A stretch of DNA of 32,272 bases from an uncultured Prevotella sp. (GCA_905236875.1 CAJOQT010000071.1:1-32272), one strand, 5' to 3'; positions 22,993 through 30,799 are shown, numbered from the stretch's first letter. Notes: a model not told the origin generated them from the letters alone. A program made the numbers and translations.

Positions 22993-24399
22993 TTATTGCT
23001 TAATCATCTTCTCCGTCCTGACAGTGCCGTCAGGTAATGTGTAGCGTACGATGTTGATACCCTTTTGTGGGGCGCTGAGCGGCATGCCCGACAGGGAGAA
23101 GTACTCTGCTTTTTGGTAATACCGTGAATCGGTCATCGGCAGGCGGACGGATGTGCCCGTATTGGCGTAGCCTGTCACGCCCAGACCAACTTCTACCATG
23201 AGGTTGGCTCCAGCACCAGTAAACTCATCGCCTACGATACTGGGTACAAGTTCCATGTCAAAGCCCTCATAGGTGTAGTAGTCGGAAGGAACGAAATAGT
23301 CGGCACCGCCAACCTCAGACTTTACGTCAGCCGCATTGTGGCAGCCGTAGATTTGTAGGTTATAGTCAGGATAACCGTGCTTGGCATCCGTATAGTTCTT
23401 CGACACGACGACACCATCGGCAAACCAGCATTTCTCGGCATAGATGTTACACTTATAGCCGTAGCCGATGCTGTAGTTGTTGCCTGTGTTGGTATAGTAG
23501 CAGTTGACAATGTGAACCTTGCCGAAGCGAACACGCGGGCAGCGTTCCATGCAACCCTCATCCCACCAGCAGTTGGCAAAGGTGGTGTTCAGATGACCTA
23601 CGCTTTCTGCTGCCTTGTCGCTGGCACCCCAGGTGTTGCAATAGCGATGGTCGTTACTGCCTCCGGAGCCGCCGGCCAGTGGTGGGATGCGATAGATGAA
23701 GTGACACCACGTCACACAGACATAGTCGGACTCATGGTTGCAGTCGAAGCTGCTATCCACACCGTCACCAATGGTGCAGTGATCGACCCAGATGCGTTTC
23801 ACACCCTGAAACAGCAGGGCATCGTCGCCATCGACATCGTATGCACCAGCTCCCTGAATAGTCAGGTTGCGAAGGATGATGTTCTCAGAATCAGCACCGC
23901 TGCCGCTGGAGAACTTCATGACGCCGCTGTTCTTTTTCGTGCGGTCCTTGCTGAAGATCCTGGAACCAGGCAGACCAAGTATGGTCTTGTTCTTGACATG
24001 CCAGGTGTGCATCCTCGTGAATTCTATCTCACCCTTGACATAGATGATCATGGGAACGTCACGCTCCTTGGTCACTGGGTCTTTCGTGGTAATGGCTGCC
24101 TCAAACTCGTCTTCAGTAGTGACTACCACTTCTGTGCCGCCTTCGCCACCAGTTACTTCAAAGCCAGGCATGGCGCCCCAGCCGAAGGGACGGTTCAGGT
24201 CGTACAGGCTGAGCGGTGTCTGGGCGATGATGGTTAAAGGCAGAAAAGCCAAAAGCAGAGCCGCTGTCCGCAGTCTGTTGTCGTTCTTGCGTCCCTTTGA
24301 GACCCCCTCCAAACCTCCCCAAGGGGAGACTTTCTGCGCACACGTTTCCCCCCTCGGGGGGACGGAAGAGGGGGCCTGTCTGTTGTCTATTGTCATCAT
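22993..24399 (-). CDS. Secreted PL1 pectate lyase, repeat-encoded N-terminal extension
   Basis: A 468-residue PL1 lyase. The catalytic beta-helix (about 65-400) contains VWIDH-like IWVDHCTIGDGVDSSFDC (about 203-220) and ERCPRVRFGKVHIVNCYY, where Arg286 and Arg291 match the conserved PL1 arginines. The tail SLSGMPLSAPQKGINIVRYTLPDG resembles a sorting domain. Oddly, the hydrophobic signal (AALLLAFLPLTIIAQ) starts only at about residue 46. The first 45 or so residues are encoded by a repeat element (24274-24393). The start ATG overlaps the stop of the upstream PL1 gene (ATGA), and no later ATG lies before the signal, so either the long leader is real or translation starts at a non-standard codon. 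Confidence 0.88.
   Translation of the reverse strand: MMTIDNRQAPSSVPPRGETCAQKVSPWGGLEGVSKGRKNDNRLRTAALLLAFLPLTIIAQTPLSLYDLNRPFGWGAMPGFEVTGGEGGTEVVVTTEDEFEAAITTKDPVTKERDVPMIIYVKGEIEFTRMHTWHVKNKTILGLPGSRIFSKDRTKKNSGVMKFSSGSGADSENIILRNLTIQGAGAYDVDGDDALLFQGVKRIWVDHCTIGDGVDSSFDCNHESDYVCVTWCHFIYRIPPLAGGSGGSNDHRYCNTWGASDKAAESVGHLNTTFANCWWDEGCMERCPRVRFGKVHIVNCYYTNTGNNYSIGYGYKCNIYAEKCWFADGVVVSKNYTDAKHGYPDYNLQIYGCHNAADVKSEVGGADYFVPSDYYTYEGFDMELVPSIVGDEFTGAGANLMVEVGLGVTGYANTGTSVRLPMTDSRYYQKAEYFSLSGMPLSAPQKGINIVRYTLPDGTVRTEKMIKQ
24274..24393. repeat. Composite repeat at the 5' end of the PL1 gene
   Basis: This copy has TCTGTTG heptamers at both ends and two palindromes between them: CTCCCCAAGGGGAG near 24316-24329 and CCCCCCTCGGGGGG near 24349-24362. 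The stretch TCTGTTGTCGTTCTTGCGTC plus CCTT (24274-24297) recurs exactly at 30481-30504 inside the glycosyltransferase gene, which shows these are copies of one family. Confidence 0.85.
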
Positions 24400-25715
24400 T
24401 GATTGTAAATTTTCTGGGTTTTTGTTGTTCCGTCGCTCATTTGGAATTCAATGATGTTGATGCCTTTCTGCAGGCGACTGATGCGACGTCCGGAAGGGGC
24501 ATAATAGCGAATCGTTGTCACACTTGGTGTACCGGCATCTATGCGCTGCACACCTGTTGTCTCCTGATAGTCCGGATTGCCTCTGGTTACAAGCAGGTCT
24601 TCGTCGAGTGTGGCACCGGCACCGTTCTCGGGATTGGTCAGCACCTCATATACCATGCTGGCAGGAATAACCTTACAGTGATAGTTGGGGTCGTTGTAGG
24701 GATTATAGACTTCTCCTGTGTATCCCTTGCCTATTTCCACTGCATCGTCTTCACCGATACAGCCAGTGATGGTAAAATGGTACAGCTTGTTGTCTTGCAG
24801 GAAATACTTGTTGTGCCCTCTCATATTGCTCTGACCGGTCATCAGGACAGTTCTGGAGAAGTCGCCATTCTCAATATACATCTTTGAACTGTGTCCAATG
24901 CCGATACAATACTGTGCGGGGTCATCAGCCGTTCCGTTTTCCCACAGGCAGTTAGCGATGTGTACCTTGCCGAAGCGGATGCGCGGACAGCGCTGTCCGC
25001 AGCCGTGGTACCACCAGCAGTTGACGAATGTGGCATTCAGATGACCCTCGTCGTCGTTACGGTTGTCGCTGCTTCCCCACATCGAGGAACAGCGGTGGTC
25101 GTCGCTCTCGCCAGCCTTTGGCCAAGGCGCAATGAGATAGGAGAACTTGCACCACGAAATCGTCATATTGTCAGACTTCGTCTTGGCATCCAGGTTACCA
25201 TCCACACCGTCCTGAATGTCACAGTGGTCAATCCAGATGTTTTTCGACTCTACCAGCTGGATGTTGTCGCAGGCCGAGATGTCGTAGGCCCCTGCTCCCA
25301 GCAAGGTGAGATTGCGGAAGATGCAGTTCTCCCAGTTCTGACAGTAGAAGAATCCTGCATAGTCGGCATTGTCGTTGTGGTTGCGGTTGTAGAGAGACGA
25401 GCCGGGCAAGCCGTAGATGGTGCAGTTCTTCACCTTGTCATAGCGCAGCTTCTCGTTGATTTCAATATTTCCGCTGATGAAGATGGTCTTGGATGCCTTA
25501 CCGCCTTTGCAACTCTGCAAGACGGCACGTAGCTCATCCTCTGTTGTGACGACCACAGGATTCTGGTTGTTACTGCCCGTACATTCCATGCCAATGGAGG
25601 CCCAGCCCACAGGACTGTTCTCGTCGTATGGCGACAATTGGGCCTGTGACTGAACTACGCAAAAGAAGCACACAGTCACCAGCATGACCAAACGTTCTAT
25701 TTTATTTGTAATCAT
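24396..25715 (-). CDS. Secreted PL1 pectate lyase
   Basis: A 439-residue pectate lyase with signal peptide MITNKIERLVMLVTVCFFCV, cleaved near QSQAQ. The PL1 beta-helix (about 27-370) has NIWIDHCDIQDGVDGNLDA (about 159-177), SDNMTISWCKF, and QRCPRIRFGKVHIANC (about 241-256) with Arg242 and Arg247 at the conserved catalytic positions. The tail IRYYAPSGRRISRLQKGINIIEF is a sorting-type end like that of the neighbouring PL1. The two PL1 proteins are paralogues in tandem and overlap by 4 bases (ATGA). The signal peptide is almost the same as that of the 1180-residue PL9 protein upstream, although the mature proteins are unrelated in order of domains. Confidence 0.9.
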   Translation of the reverse strand: MITNKIERLVMLVTVCFFCVVQSQAQLSPYDENSPVGWASIGMECTGSNNQNPVVVTTEDELRAVLQSCKGGKASKTIFISGNIEINEKLRYDKVKNCTIYGLPGSSLYNRNHNDNADYAGFFYCQNWENCIFRNLTLLGAGAYDISACDNIQLVESKNIWIDHCDIQDGVDGNLDAKTKSDNMTISWCKFSYLIAPWPKAGESDDHRCSSMWGSSDNRNDDEGHLNATFVNCWWYHGCGQRCPRIRFGKVHIANCLWENGTADDPAQYCIGIGHSSKMYIENGDFSRTVLMTGQSNMRGHNKYFLQDNKLYHFTITGCIGEDDAVEIGKGYTGEVYNPYNDPNYHCKVIPASMVYEVLTNPENGAGATLDEDLLVTRGNPDYQETTGVQRIDAGTPSVTTIRYYAPSGRRISRLQKGINIIEFQMSDGTTKTQKIYNQ

Positions 25716-25733
25716 TGTTGTAGTATTTTTATA

Positions 25734-25770
25734 TTCTCTAAACTCTCAAGAGCGGTAGCAAACTCTGAAC
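25734..25770. repeat. Repeat copy related to the argS insertion element
   Basis: The 58-base gap between two pectinase genes contains TTCTCTAAACTCTCAAGAGCGG followed by TAGCAAACTCTGAACTT. The 15 bases GCGGTAGCAAACTCT (25752-25766) are the exact reverse complement of the inner end of the left arm of the argS element, and CTCTAAACT is shared with its right arm. Confidence 0.7.
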
Positions 25771-25773
25771 TTA

Positions 25774-28700
25774 TCACTTGACAATAGCTTTTACGCTACC
25801 CTTAAAACCGTTGTCGCCTTCTACCTTGAGGATGACCATGCCGCTGATGCCCTGTGGCAGGCGGATGGAAGTGGTCTGGCCAGTAAACTGGTGCTGTCCG
25901 ATGATACGTCCCGCAGCGTCGTAGAGCTGTGCACGATAGTCGGACAGTCCGGCAGGACCATTGACGGTTACCAGTAACAGGCCACCCTGGGTCTGGAACA
26001 GCCGGACGCTGTTGGCCTCTGACTCCTGACGGACGACACGGATGCCGCTGGCTATCTCGCCGTCGTACTCGTAGGCACCCAGGTCGGGAGCACTGCCTTC
26101 GTATTCAATGCCTGCCACGTCGATGCCACGGTAGGTCGTGGCAGCCACTGGCGTACCGGCATCAATGAGGAACGACCCCTCTACCAGGTGTGCAAAGGTG
26201 GTTTCCGGCAGTGAGCCGTCCTCGTTACGCTCGGCAATCAGTTCGGCATCGTTTGTGATGTCAACGAACTGCGTGGGGTCAGCTTTCTGGAACTCACAGG
26301 TGACGATGGTCAGATTATCGAGTGTCTCATCAATCTCAAAGCGTCCGTAGAGTCCGTACTTGCCGTGTTCTGTCGGCTTGGGCAGGCCTGTGTTCTTGTC
26401 ACGCTTGTCTGTTGCGTCATTGTCGTTGATGGCAATACAGTTGGTCAGTCGCACCTCGTGACCGCTGGCGATGCTCTCGTAGATGCGGTAGCTATACGAC
26501 TTCTCGCCACACAGTGCCTTCAGTGTCATACCAGTGCAGTTGTTCATGATGATGTCACCGGCATTATGGTTCTGGTCGAATCCCTTGGCCTTGTTCATGA
26601 TGGCAAGACAGCGGTTCATATAGACGTTCATGGCACCCTGGTCGGAGCCGCATTTGTAGCCGTTGCCGTTGCCATCCTCTGCGATGGTGTTCAGGTCAAG
26701 GAATCCGTTCTTGTAGGAGATGCAGTTCTCTATAATGATGGTCATGTTGTCGCCGAAGTTGCCGTCTTTCTTATAGAACACATCCCATCCGTCGTCGCTG
26801 TTGGCCCATGCGCGGCATCCGTAGAAATAGTTGCCGTCGCCTACCGAAAGCTTGGGTGCGAAACCGTCAGCATCTCCCTCACCTTCGTCACAGTTCAGGT
26901 AGGAGTCGCAGTTGATGATGCGGTTGAAGGCACCCAGGTTCTTGATCTGCAGACCCGTGTCACCATTCTTATAGAAGTTACACTGCTCAATGACGTTATG
27001 GTGAGCCTGTTCTGTCAGGTTGACAATGTCGGAACTGCTGCCGCCTGTCGGCTTGTTTCGCTCGATGAGCAGGCCGTTGTCGCTGGCGTTGCAGATGTCA
27101 ATCTTATAGAAATGCCAGTAGGAGCTGGTGAGTCGCACACCCTGATAGGGGTTGTTGGAGTGTGCATGATAGGGCTGGCCCGAGAAGTCGAGTATGGCCC
27201 GTCCGTTGTAGCCGAACAGCTCGATGGGCGCATCCTCCGTACCATTGTGGTTGTCGATGTTGATACGCTTGTCATAGACATACGTTCCGGCCTTCATGTA
27301 GATGCGGTCGCCAGGCTGTGCCAGATCGACAGCCTTCTGCAGGTCGAAGAAGGGATGTTCCTCTGAACCGTCTGCCGTAGCATCGTTGCCGTCGGGTGAA
27401 CACCAGATGACATCACCCAAGATGATGTCTGGCATATCAGGCACCTCGTCCGTCGTAAACTGCTTCTCGTCACCGTACGACGTTCCCTTGTCAGTTATGG
27501 CGTATGCGCGGACAAAGTAGGTGGTGCTTTCTACCAGACTGACGGTCGTAGAGAACTTCATGGCCGGCTTGCTCATTGCTACGCGTGTACCATTATTATA
27601 TGTAAGACCGGCGGAAGTGCCATAGATGACACCAACCTCCGTGAGGTCCAGACCACCGTCGTCTGTTACCAGACCGCCTATACGGTACTTGCTTCCGCTC
27701 TTGGTCACGTCGCTGGTAGCTACAACGGCTAAAGTTGCTTCCGTAGTCTGGAAACTCTTGACCTCACCGTATGCATAGCCGGCATTCGACAGTGCGAAGG
27801 CACGGTAGTAGATGGTCTGACTGGCTTTCAGGCCTGTGATGAGTACAGAGAAGTCGCTTTGTGTGGCATCCTCTGTCTCTACAATGTTGTCAGCCAGTGA
27901 GGGCTGTGCGCTCAGTGACCAGATGATACCTGTTTTTGTGATGGGTTGGTCGCCCGGATCTGCCACTTCACCAGCCACTTCTGCTGTATTCTTGGTGATG
28001 TTCGTGGCACTGCCTGTAACGACGGTAGCCGGAGTTCCAAAGGCCTGCGCATAGACAATCAGGTTATCGATGTCGGCATCACCACTGCCCTCGTTGGCAA
28101 TCTTGATGCGGTTCACGTTGAGGCTTTCCACAGTGACGGTACGCAGAGTGCCGTCTTCGGTGATGGTAGCTTCCGTCCAAGTGGTACCTCCGTCGGTAGA
28201 GGTATAGGCTTTACACGTCTTGCGCATCTGGTTCCAGGTCACCTTCTTCACACCGCTGTTCAGTACCGGCGTGATGACGTAAGTGCCGTTCTTCGGCATA
28301 CGCAGGTTTGCGGTCGAACCATTGACATTGTAGCTGCTGTTGGTCGAGATATAGCAGTTGTAGTATATCCATTCGCCACCCAGCACGTTGAATGTCAGCT
28401 CGGTATTCGCATCTTTTCCTGTTTCATCGGGATAGGTCGTCTGATCTTCAAAGTCCTGAACGAAGTAACGCCCCTCGCTATCGACGGTCTGCTCTGTCTC
28501 TTGACTCAACGTCTTGAACGACTTGACCTCACCGTAAGTCTGTGTGCTACCATACTTGGCGTAGGCTCTGTAATAGACAATGCGGCCAGAGGGCAGACCC
28601 GTCAGGTCCGCAGAGAAGTTCTGGGTAATAGAGGCACAAGAAGCCACATTGTCGCTGATGGTCGGCTCCTTATTCGTAGTGCTCCATGCAAAGCCCACCT

Positions 28701-29316
28701 CGGTAATGCTCTCTTCCTCCTTGGTAACAACACCGTTCAGGGTGGCTGTGGTCTCGGTAATATTGGTAGCATCGCCGGTAGAAACCGTAACGGCCATGTC
28801 ATAGTTCTGTGCATAGACAGCCAAGTTGTCGATGTCGGCATCCTTCGAGGTTTCGTTGGCTACCTTGATACGGTTTACCTCATTGCTGCCGACAGTCACC
28901 GTGACCTTCTTGCCGCTGACGGTCTGCGTGGCTTCTGTCCACGTCTCACCTCCGTCGGTCGAGGTATATACCTTCACTGAGGCACGGCCGATGTCAAAGG
29001 TGACACGGCTGACACCGCTTGACAGTATGGGTGTGATAACGTACGATCCGTTCTTCACCATACGTAGGTTATGCTCCGAACCGTCTGGGATATAGCTGGC
29101 ATTCGTGGCCATAAACGCGTTCAGGTAAAGCCATTCACCCTGTCCATCCACATTGAATGCCGTCTCTGTGGTTGGCTTTGCCTCGGGATAAGTAGTCAGA
29201 TCCTCGAAGTCCTGTACAAAATAAGCGCCGTCACCCCCAATGGCCAGTGACTGTACCATGCAAAGGCAACATACTGTCACCAACATGAAAATACGCTCTA
29301 ATTTGTTTGTAATCAT
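25774..29316 (-). CDS. Multi-domain secreted PL9-type pectate lyase with duplicated accessory modules
   Basis: An 1180-residue protein. After the signal peptide (to about 25) come two copies of a two-part module: beta-sandwich (32-170 and 284-425, both opening YFVQDFED and ending DADIDNLxVYAQ) plus fibronectin III-like domain (173-270 and 429-526). A third fibronectin-like domain follows (528-624). The PL9 beta-helix (about 635-1085) has Asp817 in DADGF, Asp841, Asp842 and Asp845 in NSDDGWD, and Lys888 in GNGNGYKCG. The end (about 1103-1180) resembles a T9SS type A sorting domain. The beta-sandwiches are plausible carbohydrate-binding units, but this is inference. It is the first gene of the pectin cluster and lies directly behind the promoter and palindrome region at 29374-29440. 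Confidence 0.88.
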   Translation of the reverse strand: MITNKLERIFMLVTVCCLCMVQSLAIGGDGAYFVQDFEDLTTYPEAKPTTETAFNVDGQGEWLYLNAFMATNASYIPDGSEHNLRMVKNGSYVITPILSSGVSRVTFDIGRASVKVYTSTDGGETWTEATQTVSGKKVTVTVGSNEVNRIKVANETSKDADIDNLAVYAQNYDMAVTVSTGDATNITETTATLNGVVTKEEESITEVGFAWSTTNKEPTISDNVASCASITQNFSADLTGLPSGRIVYYRAYAKYGSTQTYGEVKSFKTLSQETEQTVDSEGRYFVQDFEDQTTYPDETGKDANTELTFNVLGGEWIYYNCYISTNSSYNVNGSTANLRMPKNGTYVITPVLNSGVKKVTWNQMRKTCKAYTSTDGGTTWTEATITEDGTLRTVTVESLNVNRIKIANEGSGDADIDNLIVYAQAFGTPATVVTGSATNITKNTAEVAGEVADPGDQPITKTGIIWSLSAQPSLADNIVETEDATQSDFSVLITGLKASQTIYYRAFALSNAGYAYGEVKSFQTTEATLAVVATSDVTKSGSKYRIGGLVTDDGGLDLTEVGVIYGTSAGLTYNNGTRVAMSKPAMKFSTTVSLVESTTYFVRAYAITDKGTSYGDEKQFTTDEVPDMPDIILGDVIWCSPDGNDATADGSEEHPFFDLQKAVDLAQPGDRIYMKAGTYVYDKRINIDNHNGTEDAPIELFGYNGRAILDFSGQPYHAHSNNPYQGVRLTSSYWHFYKIDICNASDNGLLIERNKPTGGSSSDIVNLTEQAHHNVIEQCNFYKNGDTGLQIKNLGAFNRIINCDSYLNCDEGEGDADGFAPKLSVGDGNYFYGCRAWANSDDGWDVFYKKDGNFGDNMTIIIENCISYKNGFLDLNTIAEDGNGNGYKCGSDQGAMNVYMNRCLAIMNKAKGFDQNHNAGDIIMNNCTGMTLKALCGEKSYSYRIYESIASGHEVRLTNCIAINDNDATDKRDKNTGLPKPTEHGKYGLYGRFEIDETLDNLTIVTCEFQKADPTQFVDITNDAELIAERNEDGSLPETTFAHLVEGSFLIDAGTPVAATTYRGIDVAGIEYEGSAPDLGAYEYDGEIASGIRVVRQESEANSVRLFQTQGGLLLVTVNGPAGLSDYRAQLYDAAGRIIGQHQFTGQTTSIRLPQGISGMVILKVEGDNGFKGSVKAIVK

Positions 29317-29373
29317 CGTCTTAGTAGTATAATGGGTTGTTAATTAATACGATATTATTATAGGATATCGGTG

Positions 29374-29381
29374 CAAAATTA
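29374..29381 (-). promoter_or_regulatory. Candidate promoter (-7 box) of the pectinase cluster
   Basis: The minus strand reads TAATTTTG, an exact TAnnTTTG match, 57 bases before the first ATG of the cluster. No TTG is present at the -33 position; instead the spacing region is A/T rich, with a 14-base palindrome ATTATTATAATAAT (29387-29400). A missing -33 element fits a promoter that needs an activator. Confidence 0.6.
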
Positions 29382-29424
29382 AGTATATTATTATAATAAT
29401 GTAGATGTAAGCATTTGGTTTTCA

Positions 29425-29440
29425 ACGTAATCGATTACGT
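29425..29440. promoter_or_regulatory. Perfect 16-base palindrome, candidate operator
   Basis: ACGTAATCGATTACGT lies about 44 bases upstream of the -7 box of the pectinase cluster. Its centre AATCGATT and even symmetry resemble operators of LacI-family sugar regulators. No LacI-type gene is in the window, so the regulator is unknown. Confidence 0.55.
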
Positions 29441-29521
29441 AACTCCTACACTCCTACACTCCTACACTCCTACACTCCTGCAACTCCTACACTCCTTCAC
29501 TCCTGCAACTCCTACACTCCT
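29441..29521. repeat. 8-base tandem repeat ACTCCTAC, about ten units
   Basis: About ten units of ACTCCTAC with small variants, two of which carry an extra base, run through the last codons and stop of the glycosyltransferase gene into the intergenic space. The unit is not a multiple of three, so changes in copy number alter the protein end and stop position. Confidence 0.9.
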
Positions 29522-30742
29522 ATAAATCTCCATCACCTGTGCAGCGACATCGGAGCCTTCAAAACGGCGGATATACTCGCGGCTGCGGATAATCCGTTCC
29601 TCACGTCCTTCGGCACCGTGAAGCAGCTGACGTATGGCAACGGCCATACCTTCAGCATCATCGGGATTGACGTAAAGGGAATGCGGCCCACCCGCTTCTT
29701 CCAGACACGACCCTGTGGCGGCCACTACTGGCAGTCCCATGGCAATGGCCTCGATGATGGGAATGCCGAATCCTTCGTAACGCGAAGGATAGACAAAGGC
29801 TTCTGCACCTGCATATAGTGACGGCAGCTCGTCGTCAGTAACGTCATGACGCATCACGACACGATGGGACAACCCGTGCTGGTCGGCCCACTGGCGTACC
29901 TTGTCGGCATACTTCGTCCGTCTTCCCACGATGACCAACGACAGTGTCTCTGGCAAATGGCAGAGTGCCTTGACTGCCAACAGGATATTCTTGCGCTCCT
30001 CGATGGTACCAACGCTGAGAAGGTAGGGGTAGGCCCCCCTCTCATCCCTCCTGTAGGGGGGAAGCCAAGAGCCCTTTCTCCTCCCCTCATCGGGGGAGGC
30101 TGGGAGGGGACCGAACCTTGGTGAGAAGCTCTGATAGACGACGGTGATCTTGTCTTCCTTCACACCGCCCAGTTCCATGATGTCCTGCTTGGTACGCTCA
30201 CTGATGGCAATGATGCGGTCGGCCTCACGGATGGTCTGCCGGAACTTCCAGGCATAGATCTTGGTGTCCAGCCAGTGGTAATATTCTGGATGTCGTAGGA
30301 AGATAAGGTCATGGATGGTAACGACGCTCTTGATGCCAGCCTTACGCAGACCGACTGGCAACTCGCCCGACAGACCGTGAAAAAGCTGTATGCCGTCGCG
30401 CTTCAGGTCGCTGACAATACCGTATGTGCGCCACAACCCATACTTCAACCCTTGCGCCCAAGTCCCCTTCTGGACCGTTGTCTGTTGTCGTTCTTGCGTC
30501 CCTTGGCCGAGCGGTCTGTTGTCCGTTGTCTGTTGTCCGTTGTCCGTTTTGAAGTGGAAGGTGACGTTGGGACGCATGACAATCTGGTTGCGCAGGTCGT
30601 CACGTCCCTGGTCGGGAGCGTATAGATGTAGCGACAACTCCCCACCGGCCGCCTGCGAGAGGTCGTTGACCAGTGTGCGTCCGTAGCTTCCCAGTCCTGT
30701 TCCGTTGCGGACAATGCGTTTGGCGTCAAGTCCTATCTTCAT
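29462..30742 (-). CDS. GT4-type glycosyltransferase
   Basis: A 426-residue GT-B fold glycosyltransferase that would move a sugar from a nucleotide donor, probably for a surface polysaccharide. The N-terminal half has KIGLDAKRIVRNGTGLGSYGR. The C-terminal half has LLSVGTIEERKN and the donor site YPSRYEGFGIPIIEAIAMG, with Glu323 and Glu331 as the E-x7-E pair. Two segments (about 67-93 and 211-237) are encoded by repeat elements, and the last 18 residues come from the 8-base tandem repeat. The start MKIGLDAK at 30742 is preferred over ATGs at 30751 and 30760, because the predicted transcription start is near 30762. No other polysaccharide gene adjoins. Confidence 0.87.
   Translation of the reverse strand: MKIGLDAKRIVRNGTGLGSYGRTLVNDLSQAAGGELSLHLYAPDQGRDDLRNQIVMRPNVTFHFKTDNGQQTTDNRPLGQGTQERQQTTVQKGTWAQGLKYGLWRTYGIVSDLKRDGIQLFHGLSGELPVGLRKAGIKSVVTIHDLIFLRHPEYYHWLDTKIYAWKFRQTIREADRIIAISERTKQDIMELGGVKEDKITVVYQSFSPRFGPLPASPDEGRRKGSWLPPYRRDERGAYPYLLSVGTIEERKNILLAVKALCHLPETLSLVIVGRRTKYADKVRQWADQHGLSHRVVMRHDVTDDELPSLYAGAEAFVYPSRYEGFGIPIIEAIAMGLPVVAATGSCLEEAGGPHSLYVNPDDAEGMAVAIRQLLHGAEGREERIIRSREYIRRFEGSDVAAQVMEIYRSVGVAGVKECRSCRSVGV
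30033..30113. repeat. Composite palindromic repeat inside the glycosyltransferase gene (first)
   Basis: The plus strand has CCCCCCTCTCATCCCTCCTG, then TAGGGGGGAAGCC, then the palindrome CCTCCCCTCATCGGGGGAGG followed by CTGGGAGGGG. It encodes about 27 residues (from GPLPASPDEGRRKG to RRDERGAYP) just before the conserved LLSVGTIEERKN, and the frame stays open. Confidence 0.8.
30477..30547. repeat. Heptamer repeat inside the glycosyltransferase gene (second)
   Basis: TCTGTTG and TCCGTTG heptamers alternate (30515-30546) beside TCTGTTGTCGTTCTTGCGTC (30481-30500), which matches the copy at 24274. It encodes about 27 residues rich in Thr, Gln, Asp and Asn in the N-terminal half of the enzyme. No stop codon is introduced. 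Confidence 0.82.
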
Positions 30743-30767
30743 AGTCGTCATCTTTTCCACATCGGCG

Positions 30768-30799
30768 CAAAGATAGGGAATTTTATTCGATTTGCCAAA
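30768..30799 (-). promoter_or_regulatory. Promoter of the glycosyltransferase gene
   Basis: The minus strand has TTTG (30796-30799), 20 bases, TATCTTTG (30768-30775), a full match to the Bacteroidetes consensus. Transcription should start near 30762, giving a leader of about 20 bases to the ATG at 30742. Confidence 0.75.

Noticed and set aside
26365-27366. A 333-codon plus-strand frame, with others at 27946-28980 and 23377-24237
   Set aside because: All are antisense to pectinase genes whose catalytic residues are complete. The Val/Ala-rich composition is what the reverse strand of beta-helix codons gives.
29441-29521. A CRISPR array
   Set aside because: Units are 8 bases with no spacers and no cas genes; this is a simple tandem repeat.
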